Source: Sthenelais limicola (lineage: Eukaryota > Annelida > Polychaeta > Phyllodocida > Sigalionidae). From it: DNA of 64,000 bases. How positions within the stretch are numbered: position 1 is the stretch's first letter; the number at the start of each line of letters is the position of its first letter. This document shows, piece after piece, positions 49,536 to 61,227 of the stretch. Under the pieces are notes generated by a model. That model did not search any database. It was not told where the DNA came from and saw only the letters and a list, made by a program, of their open reading frames with translations. Made by a program: the position numbers and the translations under genes. The DNA lies in contig OW804097.1 in assembly GCA_942159475.1 (NCBI GenBank), positions 112,282,582 to 112,346,581 on the forward strand, written 5' to 3'.

Positions 49536-50221
49536 TAAAACAATGCTTCTAAGAATGCAAATGTAAGATAATGAAAATTTCCGTTTTCGTAGAATTCATT
49601 ATAATGGATTTTCATGAGTATTACCGATATCTATATCTATATATTATGAAAGTGTCTCAATTTGTTACAACCTCATGTAAGGCGAAAGTGTGTCTTAATT
49701 CCTGTGTACGTTATGTCCGTGGAATAATGATGTTTAAATAAATAATAACCCTATTCATTTTATTCATATCTCATTATAGACCACACTATAACATCGTTGA
49801 CCTCCGGTCCCCGTTTTTCGACGTATTAAAGCCGGCACAATCAAGCCTAATTTAATTTTAATCTCTCTTTCCCTCTTATGTTTGTCCCATATGAGTTCAG
49901 ACACTAGACCACATAGATCTATTAAGCTTAACAATGGAATACTACCTAGAATTACGCATTAATTGTGTGTATTTCTCTAATTCCCTTAATGTACTTACTT
50001 TCCCTGGTTTTCTTTTTTGGTTAAGACGTTCTCATGGGATAAGAGTGTTAATCATGATCCTCCAGAAAGAGTAAAGGCCTTAATTTATGAGTACTATGAA
50101 ATCATAATGATCATTTGAATTGGGGGTTTCGGAAAACCTGCATTAATTTGTATATTAGCGCCAACAAAACAAAACGTTCAAACCCTGACAATCCCTCGCA
50201 TAGATTGTATTTTGATAAAAT

Positions 50222-50405
50222 TCCATTTAGTATTCTCAGCAATTTTGAAAACAAATCTTACCAAATTTACTCATGTTATGACTTATAAATCTGAATTTAT
50301 CAATATTCTGCTGCTGTTATATAATTATACAAGAGTTACTTATGTTATGACTCATAGAACTGAATTTATCGATATTCTGCTGCTGTTATATATATATAGT
50401 TTAGC
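50222..50405 (-). mobile_element. Family B fragment with a local duplication
   Basis: TATTCTCAGCAATTTTGAAA, then the block GAATTTATCAATATTCTGCT, which recurs about 70 bases later (GAATTTATCGATATTCTGCT): a small tandem duplication within the fragment. Confidence 0.65.
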
Positions 50406-50496
50406 GCCCTATTCCTTAACAGTACAGAGGAAAGGTGGAAACGGGAATTGGTGGAAAGACCATATATGTGTCATATCCGGCCTTATATTATTTAGC

Positions 50497-50593
50497 ACTT
50501 ATAGGACGAGTTGCCGCACGGAGCGTAAATAACGGACGAGACCGCAGGTCGAGTCCTTTTTTTACGCTCCGAGCAGCAACGAGTCCTATAAGT
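50497..50593. mobile_element. Hairpin N
   Basis: ACTTATAGGACGAGTTGCCG and CGGAGCGTAAA pair with TTTACGCTCCGAGCAGCAAC and GAGTCCTATAAGT; strongly folding, about 97 bp. Confidence 0.8.
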
Positions 50594-51199
50594 TGATTAT
50601 TATACATGCCTAGTTTTGCATGCAAAACATGCTTAATTAAAGATACATTAACATAATTTGCCATATCTGGTGTTCGTACAAGAGGAATATAACTATAGAA
50701 ACAGTTGAAATGTTGGAGAAAGAAAGCCCTCGCACACGGCAAACTTGCGTCGGCAACCTTGCGTCGGCAATCTTGCGCCACCAAACTTGCGTCGCCATGA
50801 CAATCAATGCGCCGGTAATGTACTAGTCCAATACCACGTTACAAGTAATGTGCGGCTGTCGGGGCCTCAGTATTGAATGCGTGTATAATAATATGTAATA
50901 AGGCATAACCTAATTAGTATGTTTATGCTTCATACCTATCATATGTATTGACCATTAAATATCATCCGCCATCGCCTCTGTCAGTAGACCGGAACAGGAT
51001 GAGAGACCTGATATCCTATTACTGCTAAGACAGGAGGAACTATCATCCCAATTTGGTCGAAGGGGCAGAGCCATGCCATGGCCCAGCTGTTCTTTTATGA
51101 GGGTGTTAACAGATTAACAAGAACTAATGGCCATTCCTTCTTCCACTCCTCGACATCAGAGAGAAAACACCGTTGTTTAATGAACCTGTCATGAACTAC

Positions 51200-51400
51200 A
51201 AATACAATAATTTGAAGTAAAACTGGCCAAGAGAAAACGGCCTCTGGTAAACAATGATAAGTGAAGCCACAATGAAAGGATTTCGGCGGGCCTCCAAAAT
51301 ATAAATGTGGATATTTTTGGAGCCCTGTAGCAGAAACAACAGAAGAAAATCCTCCAAAACCTTGGCCAAACATCTTTTAGATGGGTTAGAAATAAATCCT
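51200..51400 (-). mobile_element. Family B fragment
   Basis: AACAATGATAAGTGAAGCCA through CATCTTTTAGATGGGTTAGA; neither tip is present. Confidence 0.65.
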
Positions 51401-51460
51401 AATCTACTCTTGAGGATTTCATAACCCTTACGGGAAGAGCTATAGTTCCATAGGAGCACA

Positions 51461-51793
51461 ATAGGGGATTTGCATGTCCGCCATCTTGAATCTCGATTCG
51501 CAAGGAACTATGGGAGTTGTATGTCCGTGTAAAAGCTATGCAAAACATGTTATGTTCAGCATGGAATATTTCACAATGATCTCAAGTAAATATCCGTGTG
51601 TCTTACATGTTTCCATAACACAAGATGTCATCTTTCCCATCATGCATTTGGTTTTTATAGATCCTTTACATTTAAATATTGGTGAAAGGATCCAGGCATT
51701 TTTCGATAAAAATGTTACTAAATATTTGTAAGTCAGATTTGAACTGAATCTATCCCAGCATGTACTGTACAATGAGACATGCAATTTTCCTAT
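51461..51793 (-). mobile_element. Family G MITE, reverse, next to a family B
   Basis: ATAGGGGATTTGCATGTCCG to GACATGCAATTTTCCTATTA. The next base begins the family B element. Confidence 0.8.
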
Positions 51794-52447
51794 TAAAGCT
51801 GCCTCAGCTATTACGACAAAACAAATCTCACCAAATTCACTCATATTATGATTTATACGACGGGGTTTATCAATATTCTGCTGATGTAGCCTATATAATA
51901 TGTTTATACAAGAATTTGAAGACTAATCACAGAGAGAAAACTGCCGTCGATGAGCGATAATAAGTGAAGTCATCGTTAGAAAGGATTCGGGTGGGCCCTC
52001 CAAATACAAATGAGAACGTTTTAGAAGCCCTTTAGCAAACCAACGAGAATAAATATTTATTCTCGTTGAGCAAACGCAAGCAGACAAAATCCTTCACAAT
52101 CCAATGGCTTTTAAAGCTTTTTAACGTTAGATGGGTTGGATAAGAATGGGACAAAAAGTAGAAAATGTTTAGTTGGGTCAGATTTTCCGAAAATGTACAA
52201 TTGGCAGCTCTACACTTTTAGGAACTTCTGCTAAATTAGACTGAAAAGTGATAAATACCAGGTATATTTGAGTATATTGGGTATCACATTGATTCAAAGT
52301 ATCAGTTCTGTTATGTTAAACTGCATTTTGAAGCTCATTTTGTCTTAAATGTCGGTTATTTTAGAGGATTGGTGAAAGCGAATTGTACATTTTTTTGAAA
52401 ATCTTACCCAGTTCTTGATTGACGTTAACTGAGCGTCCTGCTTTAAA
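51794..52447 (-). mobile_element. Family B MITE carrying a nested family A
   Basis: Starts ATTAAAGCTGCCTCAGCTAT, ends CGTCCTGCTTTAAAT. Family A occupies 52174-52410. The left end abuts the family G element at 51461-51793. Confidence 0.85.
52174..52410 (+). mobile_element. Family A MITE nested in a family B MITE
   Basis: TGGGTCAGATTTTCCGAAAA to TTTTGAAAATCTTACCCA. It splits the family B element near its right end: TTTAGT lies before it and GTTCTTGATTGACGTTAACT after it. Confidence 0.85.
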
Positions 52448-52697
52448 TAAAGCATCTCACGAGACAACCCTACAACTTGTGGATACAACGTAGCAGCGTC
52501 TCTATGACCTTTGGGAAGGTGGAGTGCGGCGGACCAATAATGAACCAAATGCTGGCCTCATTGCTACATTGAGTTAGCATTGACCTGCGGACACTAGCCT
52601 CTGCCCCTGTACATTCGCCCACACGTGCGCGCCATTGTAAAGAGGGCCTACATCATTGTAGTCAATGCTCCAATCCAAACATACCAGACATCATATA

Positions 52698-53016
52698 TAT
52701 GTGTGTTGTGTTTCAGGAAAATGAGTCACAAGTCGCAAAATTGGTACTTTTCAAAGTCATTTATTCACAAGATCTCTTTGTACGAATGTTCTCATTTTTG
52801 AGTCATCTGATGATCCGAGTCATATTAATATGTGTACCAAATTGCAAACCTTTTTTTTAAAATAAAAATATCAAACTTAAAATATAAAGACACTTATTGG
52901 ATGTTCTAGTGTTTACCATCATTAGAATCGGCTTGATCTCATCTTTTCAAATATGATGATATCTCAAAACCCATTTTTGCGACCTGTGACTAATTTTCCC
53001 AAAACACATCACATAT
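52698..53016 (-). mobile_element. Family E MITE, internally shortened
   Basis: TATGTGTGTTGTGTTTCAGG to CCCAAAACACATCACATATA. Confidence 0.8.
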
Positions 53017-53628
53017 ATTGATATAATACCAAATAATAATGATGCATACGATATATAAGAATAACTATGCTGTCAGAGGCGTATTGTAAGTATTATGGTG
53101 TAAGAAGATACACTACCTTGTCTGTCCCTTGTCTCACACACAATTATTGATTTAAATATTGTAAAACCTTCAAAAAGTATGGCCATTATCAGAATAATAA
53201 CCTGAATAAAATTCGTCCAAAAAAAGTAATCATCCACTAATGGTATGTGCACTGTTAATGAGTAGGTGTGCATGATTCAATCTACGGTAAACCCAGGTCC
53301 CTCCGGCTCTGCACTGGTACCATCTTGGACAGGCCACAGATTGCATAAACCTGCAGCTGGTTGCCTAAGATCTAACTAATTCCCTCGGGCAATAAAGCTG
53401 CAGGGAATCTGGGATTTTCAAAGCAAAACGTGGAACGCCGTCTAAGTTAAGAAGCAGGAACAATTTAAACAAATATAAAATAGCAGCAATGATTATATCA
53501 TACCATTTGTTAAGTATCATACTCTTGTGATAGTCAATGACTATCGATATTGGTACACCTGGGCCTCGCTTTTATATAACCCCATATGTAACAGCAATAA
53601 AAGTTTTCATATTCTCTGAATATTTACT

Positions 53629-53897
53629 CCACGTTGATGTATGTACCATATGCTATTTGTATGGGCGGGAGTAGTGTGGTAATTTGCTCCAGTTCAACGC
53701 GTGTGGTATGACTCCCTGCCCCCAGTACACATAGCCATATAATGTAAGCATAGCAACGTGGGATTAAATATAGAACCTAAATTTGAATGTGGAACTCGGG
53801 ACACTATTGCACTGTCCTTGATGTTTGTTTTTTTCATAACCCACGAAAAAAAAACCCATCTCAGACAGTGCAGTAGTGTCCTTTGTACACATTCTCA
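53629..53897 (-). mobile_element. Family F element, copy 1
   Basis: CCACGTTGATGTATGTACCA to CACATTCTCA. It is the reverse complement of copy 2 (58130-58426) and includes a short hairpin around GGGACACTATTGCACTGTCC. Confidence 0.8.
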
Positions 53898-55271
53898 TCA
53901 GGTTCTATCTATATCTCTGTCTCCAGCATTATTACTTATTAGCATATGCGTTAGATATATCTCTAATACTAGGGCAAGCCATTTGTGTAAGAATTATAAA
54001 ACAGTTTTCTCAACTGAGAAACAATGTTTTCAACAGACAAACAATGTTTTTCTGTGAGAAACACTGTCAACTGACACACCTCGAAATGAAAGTCAAATAT
54101 ATGACAGCTTTTATGAATAAAAAATACAAACTAATTGTAATATTCTGTGTTTGTGGTATCTGAATCTTCAGTGCTATTCAGCGACAGCGGCAATCTGCAT
54201 TATATATATGTTAAAATAACATTCTGAATAAAGAAGATTGAAGGTCAGAAGTCATATGAAGTTTCTTGTATTATTCGTCACAGATACATACAGGTTATAT
54301 ATGTATTGAATAGCAGTTCAGTCCTGACTGCCTTTTACATCAAAATCAAGGTCTTTTATATGGTACCCCCCCCCCCCCGTCTCCAACAACATTAAACACC
54401 CTGCTGTATCTAGGTACTATCCAGGGGTATCATGGATACCCAGGTTGACAGTATAGAGTATACAGAAAACAGAGAATATAATAAACAGATTAATAAGTAA
54501 AGTCAGGGCAAGCTAGCTTTTTCAGGTAGAGAGAGTCGCCCGACCTGAGGTTAGGCTTCTAGCTTGTTTAGCCTAACATATGAACATGGCATTACGAACC
54601 TACAAGGTTCCAATATAATACTTGCAATTCCGTCATTGAATTACAAATAATTTCTTTACTATATTATATATATATTCCTCGGCAGTGCAGGGCTCATGTG
54701 GCACATATATCAAAGCATTTTCAGATGTTGAGTAGCCCTACCAATCTGTAAACATCTCCAGGGTATACCCATCATTACAACAGGTACATTATTGTGTAAT
54801 TAAGACTGTGATTGTGTCATAAAGAGATGGAATTGGAATTGAACTCCAGGGTATCAAGGCTTTGGCTATTTATAGTTGAGATTATGATGTGTCCCATTAG
54901 TTGTTGACAAGTCAAATAACGCAATTTCTATCTGTTAAACAAATAACTCCTTTTCACTTTTTATGAAAATAAAAATCATTCTTTAATCAAATTATTTTCA
55001 ATTTTAAATAGATGGTGTTAATCTAGCAAACAAAGCACTCCTTTTGATTCATATGAAAACAAAATTACTTCTTTCATCAAGTTAGTTTCAAGATCTCTTC
55101 TTACTTTATATGTTATATTTGAATATATCTTATAGTCATCAGGAGCGGCTGAAAATAACATCTCATGATGTAAGGATTTTTCTGAATAAAGATATCTTAA
55201 GTATAAATCTTGTATAAAAAGATACTTATTTCATCAAGTTAATTTCAATGTTGAAATAGATGATACCATAG
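53898..55271. other. Intergenic, low-complexity spots only
   Basis: A poly-C run lies at 54366-54379. Around 54005-54065 the motif GAGAAACA/ACAATGTTTTC recurs a few times. No exon recognised. Confidence 0.55.
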
Positions 55272-55662
55272 TTACGTGATGTGTTTTAAAAAATTGAGTC
55301 ACAATTAAGTCACAAAACATGTATTTTGAGATATCATCATATTTGAAAAGATGAGATCAAGCGGATTCCAGTGATAGTAAACAGTAAGACATCTAATTAG
55401 TATTTTTATATTTTAAGTTTGATATTTTTGTTTTTGAAAAGTACGTTTGCAATATTTCTTGATGAGCAATTACCAGTAAAGTAACTTAATATACTTCATA
55501 TATATAAAAACGCAATGATATATTTAATACAATGTCCTGAAAATTGGTACATAAATTTATATGACTAAAAGTGCTAAACCGAGCAAAAATCAGAACATTT
55601 CAATACAGAAATCTTGTAGAAAAAACACTTTGAAAAATACAATTTTTGCGACTTATAAACCA
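55272..55662 (+). mobile_element. Family E MITE, right tip missing
   Basis: GTTACGTGATGTGTTTTAAA to TTTTTGCGACTTATAA. Confidence 0.8.
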
Positions 55663-55742
55663 ACTAAATAACAATCAATAGTGAGAGTAAAAGAGAAGAC
55701 TATGCTTTTCAATAAACTTTTACTTGGATACCTCTCCCCCTA

Positions 55743-55872
55743 ATTTCCTCCAACATCCCACCCCCTGTCACTCCTTATTTCCTCCATGCATAGTCTTAAG
55801 GGTGGTCTCCACTGGCTGCGGTAAGCTCTCCGGTAAGCCTTGCAATGGTTTGTGCTGGTTCTGTTGGTGGTG
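55743..55872. repeat. 130-bp direct duplication, copy 1
   Basis: ATTTCCTCCAACATCCCACC through the first half of a family C hairpin recurs at 56241-56370 with about one mismatch, a constant offset of 498 bases. Copy 1 continues into the complete hairpin. Confidence 0.9.
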
Positions 55873-55998
55873 AGGAATGACGAGGCCCTTGCCTACATGG
55901 TCAGTGAACGATGTAGGCAGGACCTCGCCACTCCTCAACAACACAGCACCATCGCAAGGCTTACCGCAGAGCTTACCGCAGCCAGTGGAGACCACCCT
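55800..55998. mobile_element. Family C hairpin MITE, copy 3
   Basis: A complete hairpin flanked by TTAA on both sides (55796-55799 and 55999-56002). Its left half is duplicated at 56298-56370. Confidence 0.85.
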
Positions 55999-56240
55999 TT
56001 AATGGTATTTGGATACCCCCGTCTTGGTCTGTCATGTGTCCGACTGATATCTGCCTCTTCCTAAATACACAGAAATGAAAAAGGATCACTCAGAGTGACC
56101 TTTCCTAGCATGTCAACCTCGTAACCACATCTCCAAAAGCATTATGACTCTTAATACATTTTTGTTAAAACACATTTTTATTGGCGAATGGTACAATATT
56201 TAATAGGAAAAGACACAAAGGCGTTTAAATCCATAAATCC

Positions 56241-56370
56241 ATTTCCTCCAACATCCCACCCCCTGTCACTCCTTATTTCCTCCATGCATAGTCTTAAGGG
56301 TGGTCTCCACTGGCTGCGGTAAGCTCTCTGGTAAGCCTTGCAATGGTTTGTGCTGGTTCTGTTGGTGGTG
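56241..56370. repeat. 130-bp direct duplication, copy 2, cut by the LINE
   Basis: This is nearly identical to 55743-55872, but sequence after GTTGGTGGTG switches directly into reverse-transcriptase coding sequence. The second half of the hairpin is not found after the LINE, so this is a true truncation and not a simple insertion. Confidence 0.85.
56298..56370. mobile_element. Family C hairpin, left half only
   Basis: Only the left arm is present (from GGGTGGTCTCC); the sequence then passes into the LINE. Confidence 0.85.
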
Positions 56371-57459
56371 GTGCTGCCTAATATCCTATTGTCAAAATTA
56401 TATAATCTAGGAGTAGAAACCACAGCCTTACAATGGTTAAAAAATTATCTGGAAGATAGAACACAGAGAGTGATAGTAAATGGTGACCTCTCTGCCCTGA
56501 AGCCGGTAACATGTGGGGTACCCCAAGGGACAAGTTTGGGGCCCTTGATGTTTATTGTTTATATTAATGACTTACATAATGTAGTGGCAAACAGCCACAT
56601 CCAATTATTCACCGATGATACGGTTCTATACAGTGAGAGATCACTAGGCTCCCCGGTAAATGTAAAGCTACAAAAAGACTTAAGTAGTATTAGTAGATGG
56701 TGCGCGATAAACAAAATATCGCTTAATATAAACAAATGTAAGAATTTAACCATACGTTCCAAGACGGACCCTACAAATATAGTTGTGTATAATATTAATG
56801 GTAAAGCACTCGAAAATGTAAGTGCATATAAATATCTTGGAATTGAACTAGACAACAGACTAGACTTTAAGGTATTCCTCAGAAAAAAATACTTCGCAGT
56901 CAGATAAAAAATACATGCTATGTCGAAGTTGTATGACTCCTGTGATAAAAAAACTCTAATGCTTATGTACAAGACTATGGTATTGCCAGTGATCGATTAT
57001 GGAGATCTATTTTATGGCTCGTCGGCACAAGCCAAATTACAGAAACTTCAAACATTGCAAAATGCTGCTATAAAAATTATTTTAAGACTCCCAAAGTACC
57101 CAAGTACAGCGGAAATTCACAAAAAAGTTAATTTACCCGCACTTGCAACCAGAAGAGACAGCCATCTGCTAGAACTAGCATTTATGCGCTCAACAGACGT
57201 GAAAAATATAGATAATAGGAAATTGGGATTAAGAAGATTAAAGAATGGGAAGAAATTGAAAGTGCCACAGCCGAAAAATGAAATTTTTAAAAGATCATAT
57301 ATCTACAAATTAACCAATCTATGGAATAATATCCCAGACGAAGCCCAAATAATCAAAACGCATAAGGGATTCAGGCAATACCTACGCTCTTATTATTTAG
57401 CAGAAAATGATATGCTTTCCAGTATAGGAAAGAAAAAAGGACTACAAGACCTTATGTAA
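56371..57459 (+). pseudogene. 5'-truncated LINE reverse transcriptase, one in-frame stop
   Basis: This non-LTR retrotransposon fragment copies RNA at nicked target DNA. The palm motifs GVPQGTSLGPLMF, FTDDTVLY (a variant of FADD) and SLNINKCKN are present, then KYLGIELD. After a single in-frame TAA at 56905-56907 the same frame continues with YKTMVLPVIDYGDLFYG and LQTLQNAAIKIILRL, the C-terminal thumb-like region of Jockey/CR1/L2-group elements. The fingers region and endonuclease are missing. The left border abuts half of a family C hairpin (56298-56370). With a stop and a truncation it is dead. The clade (CR1, L2 or Rex1-like) is a guess. Confidence 0.85.
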
Positions 57460-57815
57460 GATCAATACATCGATATAGCATTACTTTTATTCATTGACAT
57501 TTCAACACTATGTACATAGCGTTTAACCTGCATTGTGTATCGCATTTTAAGATGGGTGAAAACTTATAACCATGTAAACATTTACTGTAGAGTTAGTTAC
57601 AAGTAGATAGAACACACAGGAAAGTTAATTGCATTAACCATAATCATGTCTTATAAAAACAAAAGCTATATGTATGTATTTTCTGGAAAACAAAACTTTG
57701 TATATGATCAAGATATATGTAGGAATGGATCTCTCAGGAAGACCTACTCAGGCAGAGAGTAGTATCCAATTTCGGAATGTTATTTGTTTCTGAATAAAAA
57801 TGCAATATATATATA
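57460..57815 (+). mobile_element. Probable 3' untranslated tail of the LINE
   Basis: AT-rich sequence follows the reverse-transcriptase frame and ends near AATAAAAATGCAATATATAT at 57797-57816, a plausible 3' end. No second copy of this tail was seen in the window, so the border is uncertain. Confidence 0.4.
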
Positions 57816-57969
57816 ATTATTTCAACAGCATATTTTATAACACGTGGGAGTTTCTCAATTTACAAAACGGTGAAATACTCATTCTTTTTGCGAACGATAA
57901 ACAGAATCCAATTTTTGGACAGCGTTAAATCACAGTTTTCAGACATCATGTTTTTTATATGCCAGAAAT

Positions 57970-58683
57970 CAATATGCAATATCATCATATTTGAAAAGAT
58001 GAGATCAAGCGGATTCCAATGATTGTAAACAGTAAGGCATCTAATGAGTATTTCTATATTTTAAGTTTGATATTTTTTATTTTTGAAATGTAAGCTTGCA
58101 ATACTTCTTGATGAATAATTACCAGTAAATGAGAATGTGGTACAAGGGACACTATTGCACTGTCCTAGATCTTTATTTGTTTTTTCGTGGCCCACGAGCC
58201 GATAGGTGAGTGGGTTATGAAAAAAACAAAACATCGAGGACAGTGTAATAGTGTCCCAAGTACCACATTTGAATTTAGGTTCTATATTTACTCCCACGTT
58301 GCTATGCTTACCTTATATGGCTATGTGTACTGGGGACAGGAAGTCATACCACATGTGTGGAACTGGTGCAAATTACCACACTACTCCCGCCCATACAAAT
58401 AGCATGTGGTACATACATCAACATGGAGTAAAGTAACTAAATATACTTCATATGAAGACCTTTAAAACACAACGATACATTTATTACTATGTCCTGAAAA
58501 TTGGTACATAAATGTATATGACTAGAAGTGCTGGACCCAGCAAAAATCAGAACATTTCAATAATAAAATCTTGTAGAAAAAATACTTGCAATCCACTTAA
58601 TCTCATATTTTCAAATAATTATGATGATATCTCAAAATCATTTTTCTTCTACTTGTGACTCATTTTTCTGTAACGCATCGCAT
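57970..58683 (+). mobile_element. Family E MITE split by a family F element
   Basis: The left part runs to ACCAGTAAA (58129) and the right part resumes at AGTAAAGTAACTAAATATAC (58427), ending CTGTAACGCATCGCATTA. Family F lies between, flanked by duplicated AGTAAA. Confidence 0.85.
58130..58426 (+). mobile_element. Family F element, copy 2, inside family E
   Basis: TGAGAATGTGGTACAAGGGA to ATACATCAACATGG, flanked by AGTAAA on each side. Near the left a hairpin pairs GGGACACTATTGCACTGTCC with GGACAGTGTAATAGTGTCCC. No coding capacity. Confidence 0.8.
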
Positions 58684-59344
58684 TAGTGGACAATACCTAC
58701 ACCAACATGCCGTTAGCAGATATATCAGGGAAGTCTGTATGAAAGAATTTAGATTTATATTTAGAATTATTGGATCACTTGAGAATATAGTGTACCGCTA
58801 AATGGAGTCCAAATAACAATTATTTAAAAATAACAAACTGTTATCCAATTCTATTGAGATAAGAAGAGCTTCACCTGTTACCGGTAAGTATCAAATAAAT
58901 CTTTCCACAGCAAACTATGAACGTAAAAAACCCTAATATAGTCTGATAGTTTAGAACTTTGACAATGTTTCCAATTCCAAGAATTCATGATATAACTGGT
59001 GTTCATATATACCCTCGTGGTGATTTCTCGATGGAGAGATCCCCATCAAGCATATTAAGTCTATAGTGATATGGGCAGATACTGGATTTGTGCTACAAGT
59101 AAGGGAATTATGATCTGCAAAATTATGAATAACCAGGGCAGTAGCGGAGTTATGGCGAGTGTAATAGGGTATTAGAGCAGTAAGAAGTGCACTGGAACAG
59201 GTTAATGGGAGCAACACACCTACTCCCAAGCTCAATGGGGGAGGTTCAACGATAAGGTGCGGAATTTGTTACTAAGGAAATTTGCACAGCTGAACTTTGT
59301 ATAGAGGGAATGCGTTGCCCCCAGTTGGAACGTTGTGAGTTGAA

Positions 59345-59520
59345 GTGTTCCAGGAAAATGAGTCACAAGTCGCAAAAAGTGGATTTTGAGATATCATCAT
59401 ATTCAAAAAGATGAGATCAAGCCGATTGTAATGATACTAAACAAGTTAACAAGTTAAATATTTCTATATTTTAAGTTTGATATTTTTATTTTTGAAAAAA
59501 AGGTTTGCAATATTTCTGGG
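59345..59520 (+). mobile_element. Family E MITE, cut by element P
   Basis: GTGTTCCAGGAAAATGAGTC to CAATATTTCTGGG, then element P starts. The missing right part was not recognised after P. Confidence 0.75.
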
Positions 59521-60646
59521 TGTAGTGGTGCACCCCAAGTTAGGGACTAAAACTTAAAGTTGCCTTGACTTATTTCATATGATCCATGATAACTTTATGA
59601 GTTTTTATGATATAATAATATATGATATGTCAAATAAAAGAAAAGATTCAGGGCTATCTGTATTTGAAACTGTCACATGCACAATTGCAAGAATTCTTTT
59701 TCATATTAACAGCTGTTTCCATGGTAACCACATCTGAAATGTCATGAAAATCCTGACTTTCAACTGTTTCCATGGCAATTTCTCTTAGGTAAATGGTTCT
59801 GCAGCATTGGGGGCCATGTTGCACATACAAAATTAAATTTGCCAATTTTTGGCACATATGTCAACTTTGTACTATCAAAACGGTGGAAATGGCAGGGTGA
59901 AGAATTGAGAGCCGAAATGTCCCAAATTTGACCAATTTTCACTGAAAAATGGCCGTTTAGGCGAAATCTGGGATTGTAAGTATTAACATCAGACTTTTTA
60001 GAATCACACAGAGGCCCATATTTTTCACTCAAATACCATTTTTCACTGTTTCACTTAAGGCACAAGCCTTTGCTCTCTTATGTCACCAACTATAATTTCT
60101 GTATCACAAAATAATTTACATTTCTCTAAACTGGAGTACACATTTTAGGGTTAAGTTAAGCCCAATTTAACCATACATCACAATGCGATAAGACTCTTGA
60201 ATGATTTCAATATGTAAGGTCAAAAGCTATGAATGACATGAACTATATTTTCTATCTAATTGTGGAAATAAATTTTGTTTTCTTTGAATCTACTTAGAAA
60301 TACAATATGTGGAGTAAATCTATTTTAAAATTTTAATTAATTCTCTTCTTTTAATTAAAGTTTGACATATATGCAGGCATGATTGTCTCTCATTCTTGAA
60401 AAAATACCAGGAAAATGCCTATGGCACGATTAAAATTATAAACATTTGGAGGAAAATATTCCATTTGAAGGTTCTAAATTCGAATTTAATGATACAAAAA
60501 TCATAATCACTTGGAACATAGACAAGATTCTGACTTCTAGTATCTATCTTAAGTCTTATGAACAAGGAAAACATTTTAATTATCAAAGATTCTTTTTTAA
60601 AAAGTGGGTAATAAGCAAAGTCCCTAACTTGGGGTGCAGCACTACA
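59521..60646. mobile_element. Element P: 1126-bp inverted-repeat transposon
   Basis: Ends are TGTAGTGGTGCACCCCAAGT, continuing to TAGGGACT, and the complement AGTCCCTAACTTGGGGTGCA to GCACTACA: about 28 bp with one or two mismatches. No transposase-like frame was seen in the interior; the open frames are short and unlike known proteins. Probably non-autonomous. Only one copy is in the window. Confidence 0.8.
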
Positions 60647-60994
60647 TTAGCTTCTCACTTCCTTCAAGCAAATCGATGCATGGTCAATTATGATCGATGA
60701 AAACAATACTGCTACCATGGAGTATCAATATGTGGTAGAATCAATCAATATATCCCGTTTTGAATTCACGTAATCCTTTACTTATCGGATCCGAAAAGTG
60801 GGGACAGATTTGTCATTTTATTTGGGACATAAGCCCTAATTAAATTGATCCGCTAAAATATGCTAAAACTCCTCACCTCTGACCAGTGCGGTACAGGTCT
60901 GTGTTTAAGGACGGTATTCTATTCTTCGACCATAAAAGTGCTATCATGTTAATATAAAATGTTATGATGATACCAAGTAATCATGTAATCTTAC

Positions 60995-61056
60995 CTGTTG
61001 TTTTCTATTGGAACAACTCCCCAAAAGTCTAATCCATCTTCAGTCAAGGTACCAGT
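60995..61056 (-). CDS. ATP13A-like: P5B-type ATPase (ATP13A family), short exon with TGTLTEDGLDFWG
   Basis: This 62-bp exon is easily missed. It follows a TATTTCTTTACAG acceptor and ends before a GTAAGA donor at 60994, leaving in phase 2. It encodes TGTLTEDGLDFWGVVPIENN, which completes the DKTGTLT phosphorylation loop begun in the exon at 61825-62013 and opens the cytosolic P domain. Length, reading frame and splice signals all agree. The next exon (expected to carry the nucleotide-binding domain) was not found at lower coordinates; the neighbouring sequence is a large transposon (59521-60646). Confidence 0.88.
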
Positions 61057-61227
61057 CTGTAAAGAAATATTTCACAATCAGTTTGCGCATAATATTGACA
61101 CGGAAGATCAGGAACAAGGATTGAAAGAAGCATGGAAACTAAATATCTCTGACAATCTGAAGTCAGGCGATAATTTAATACCTATAAGGAGATACATCGG
61201 GGGATGGATAGGTGGTCGACTACTATT

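Noticed and set aside
56559..56972. 137-codon minus-strand frame opposite the reverse transcriptase
   Set aside because: Antisense shadow of the LINE coding sequence.
59654..60032. Minus-strand frames as the missing ATP13A nucleotide-binding exon
   Set aside because: They lie inside transposon P and show no P-type ATPase motifs.
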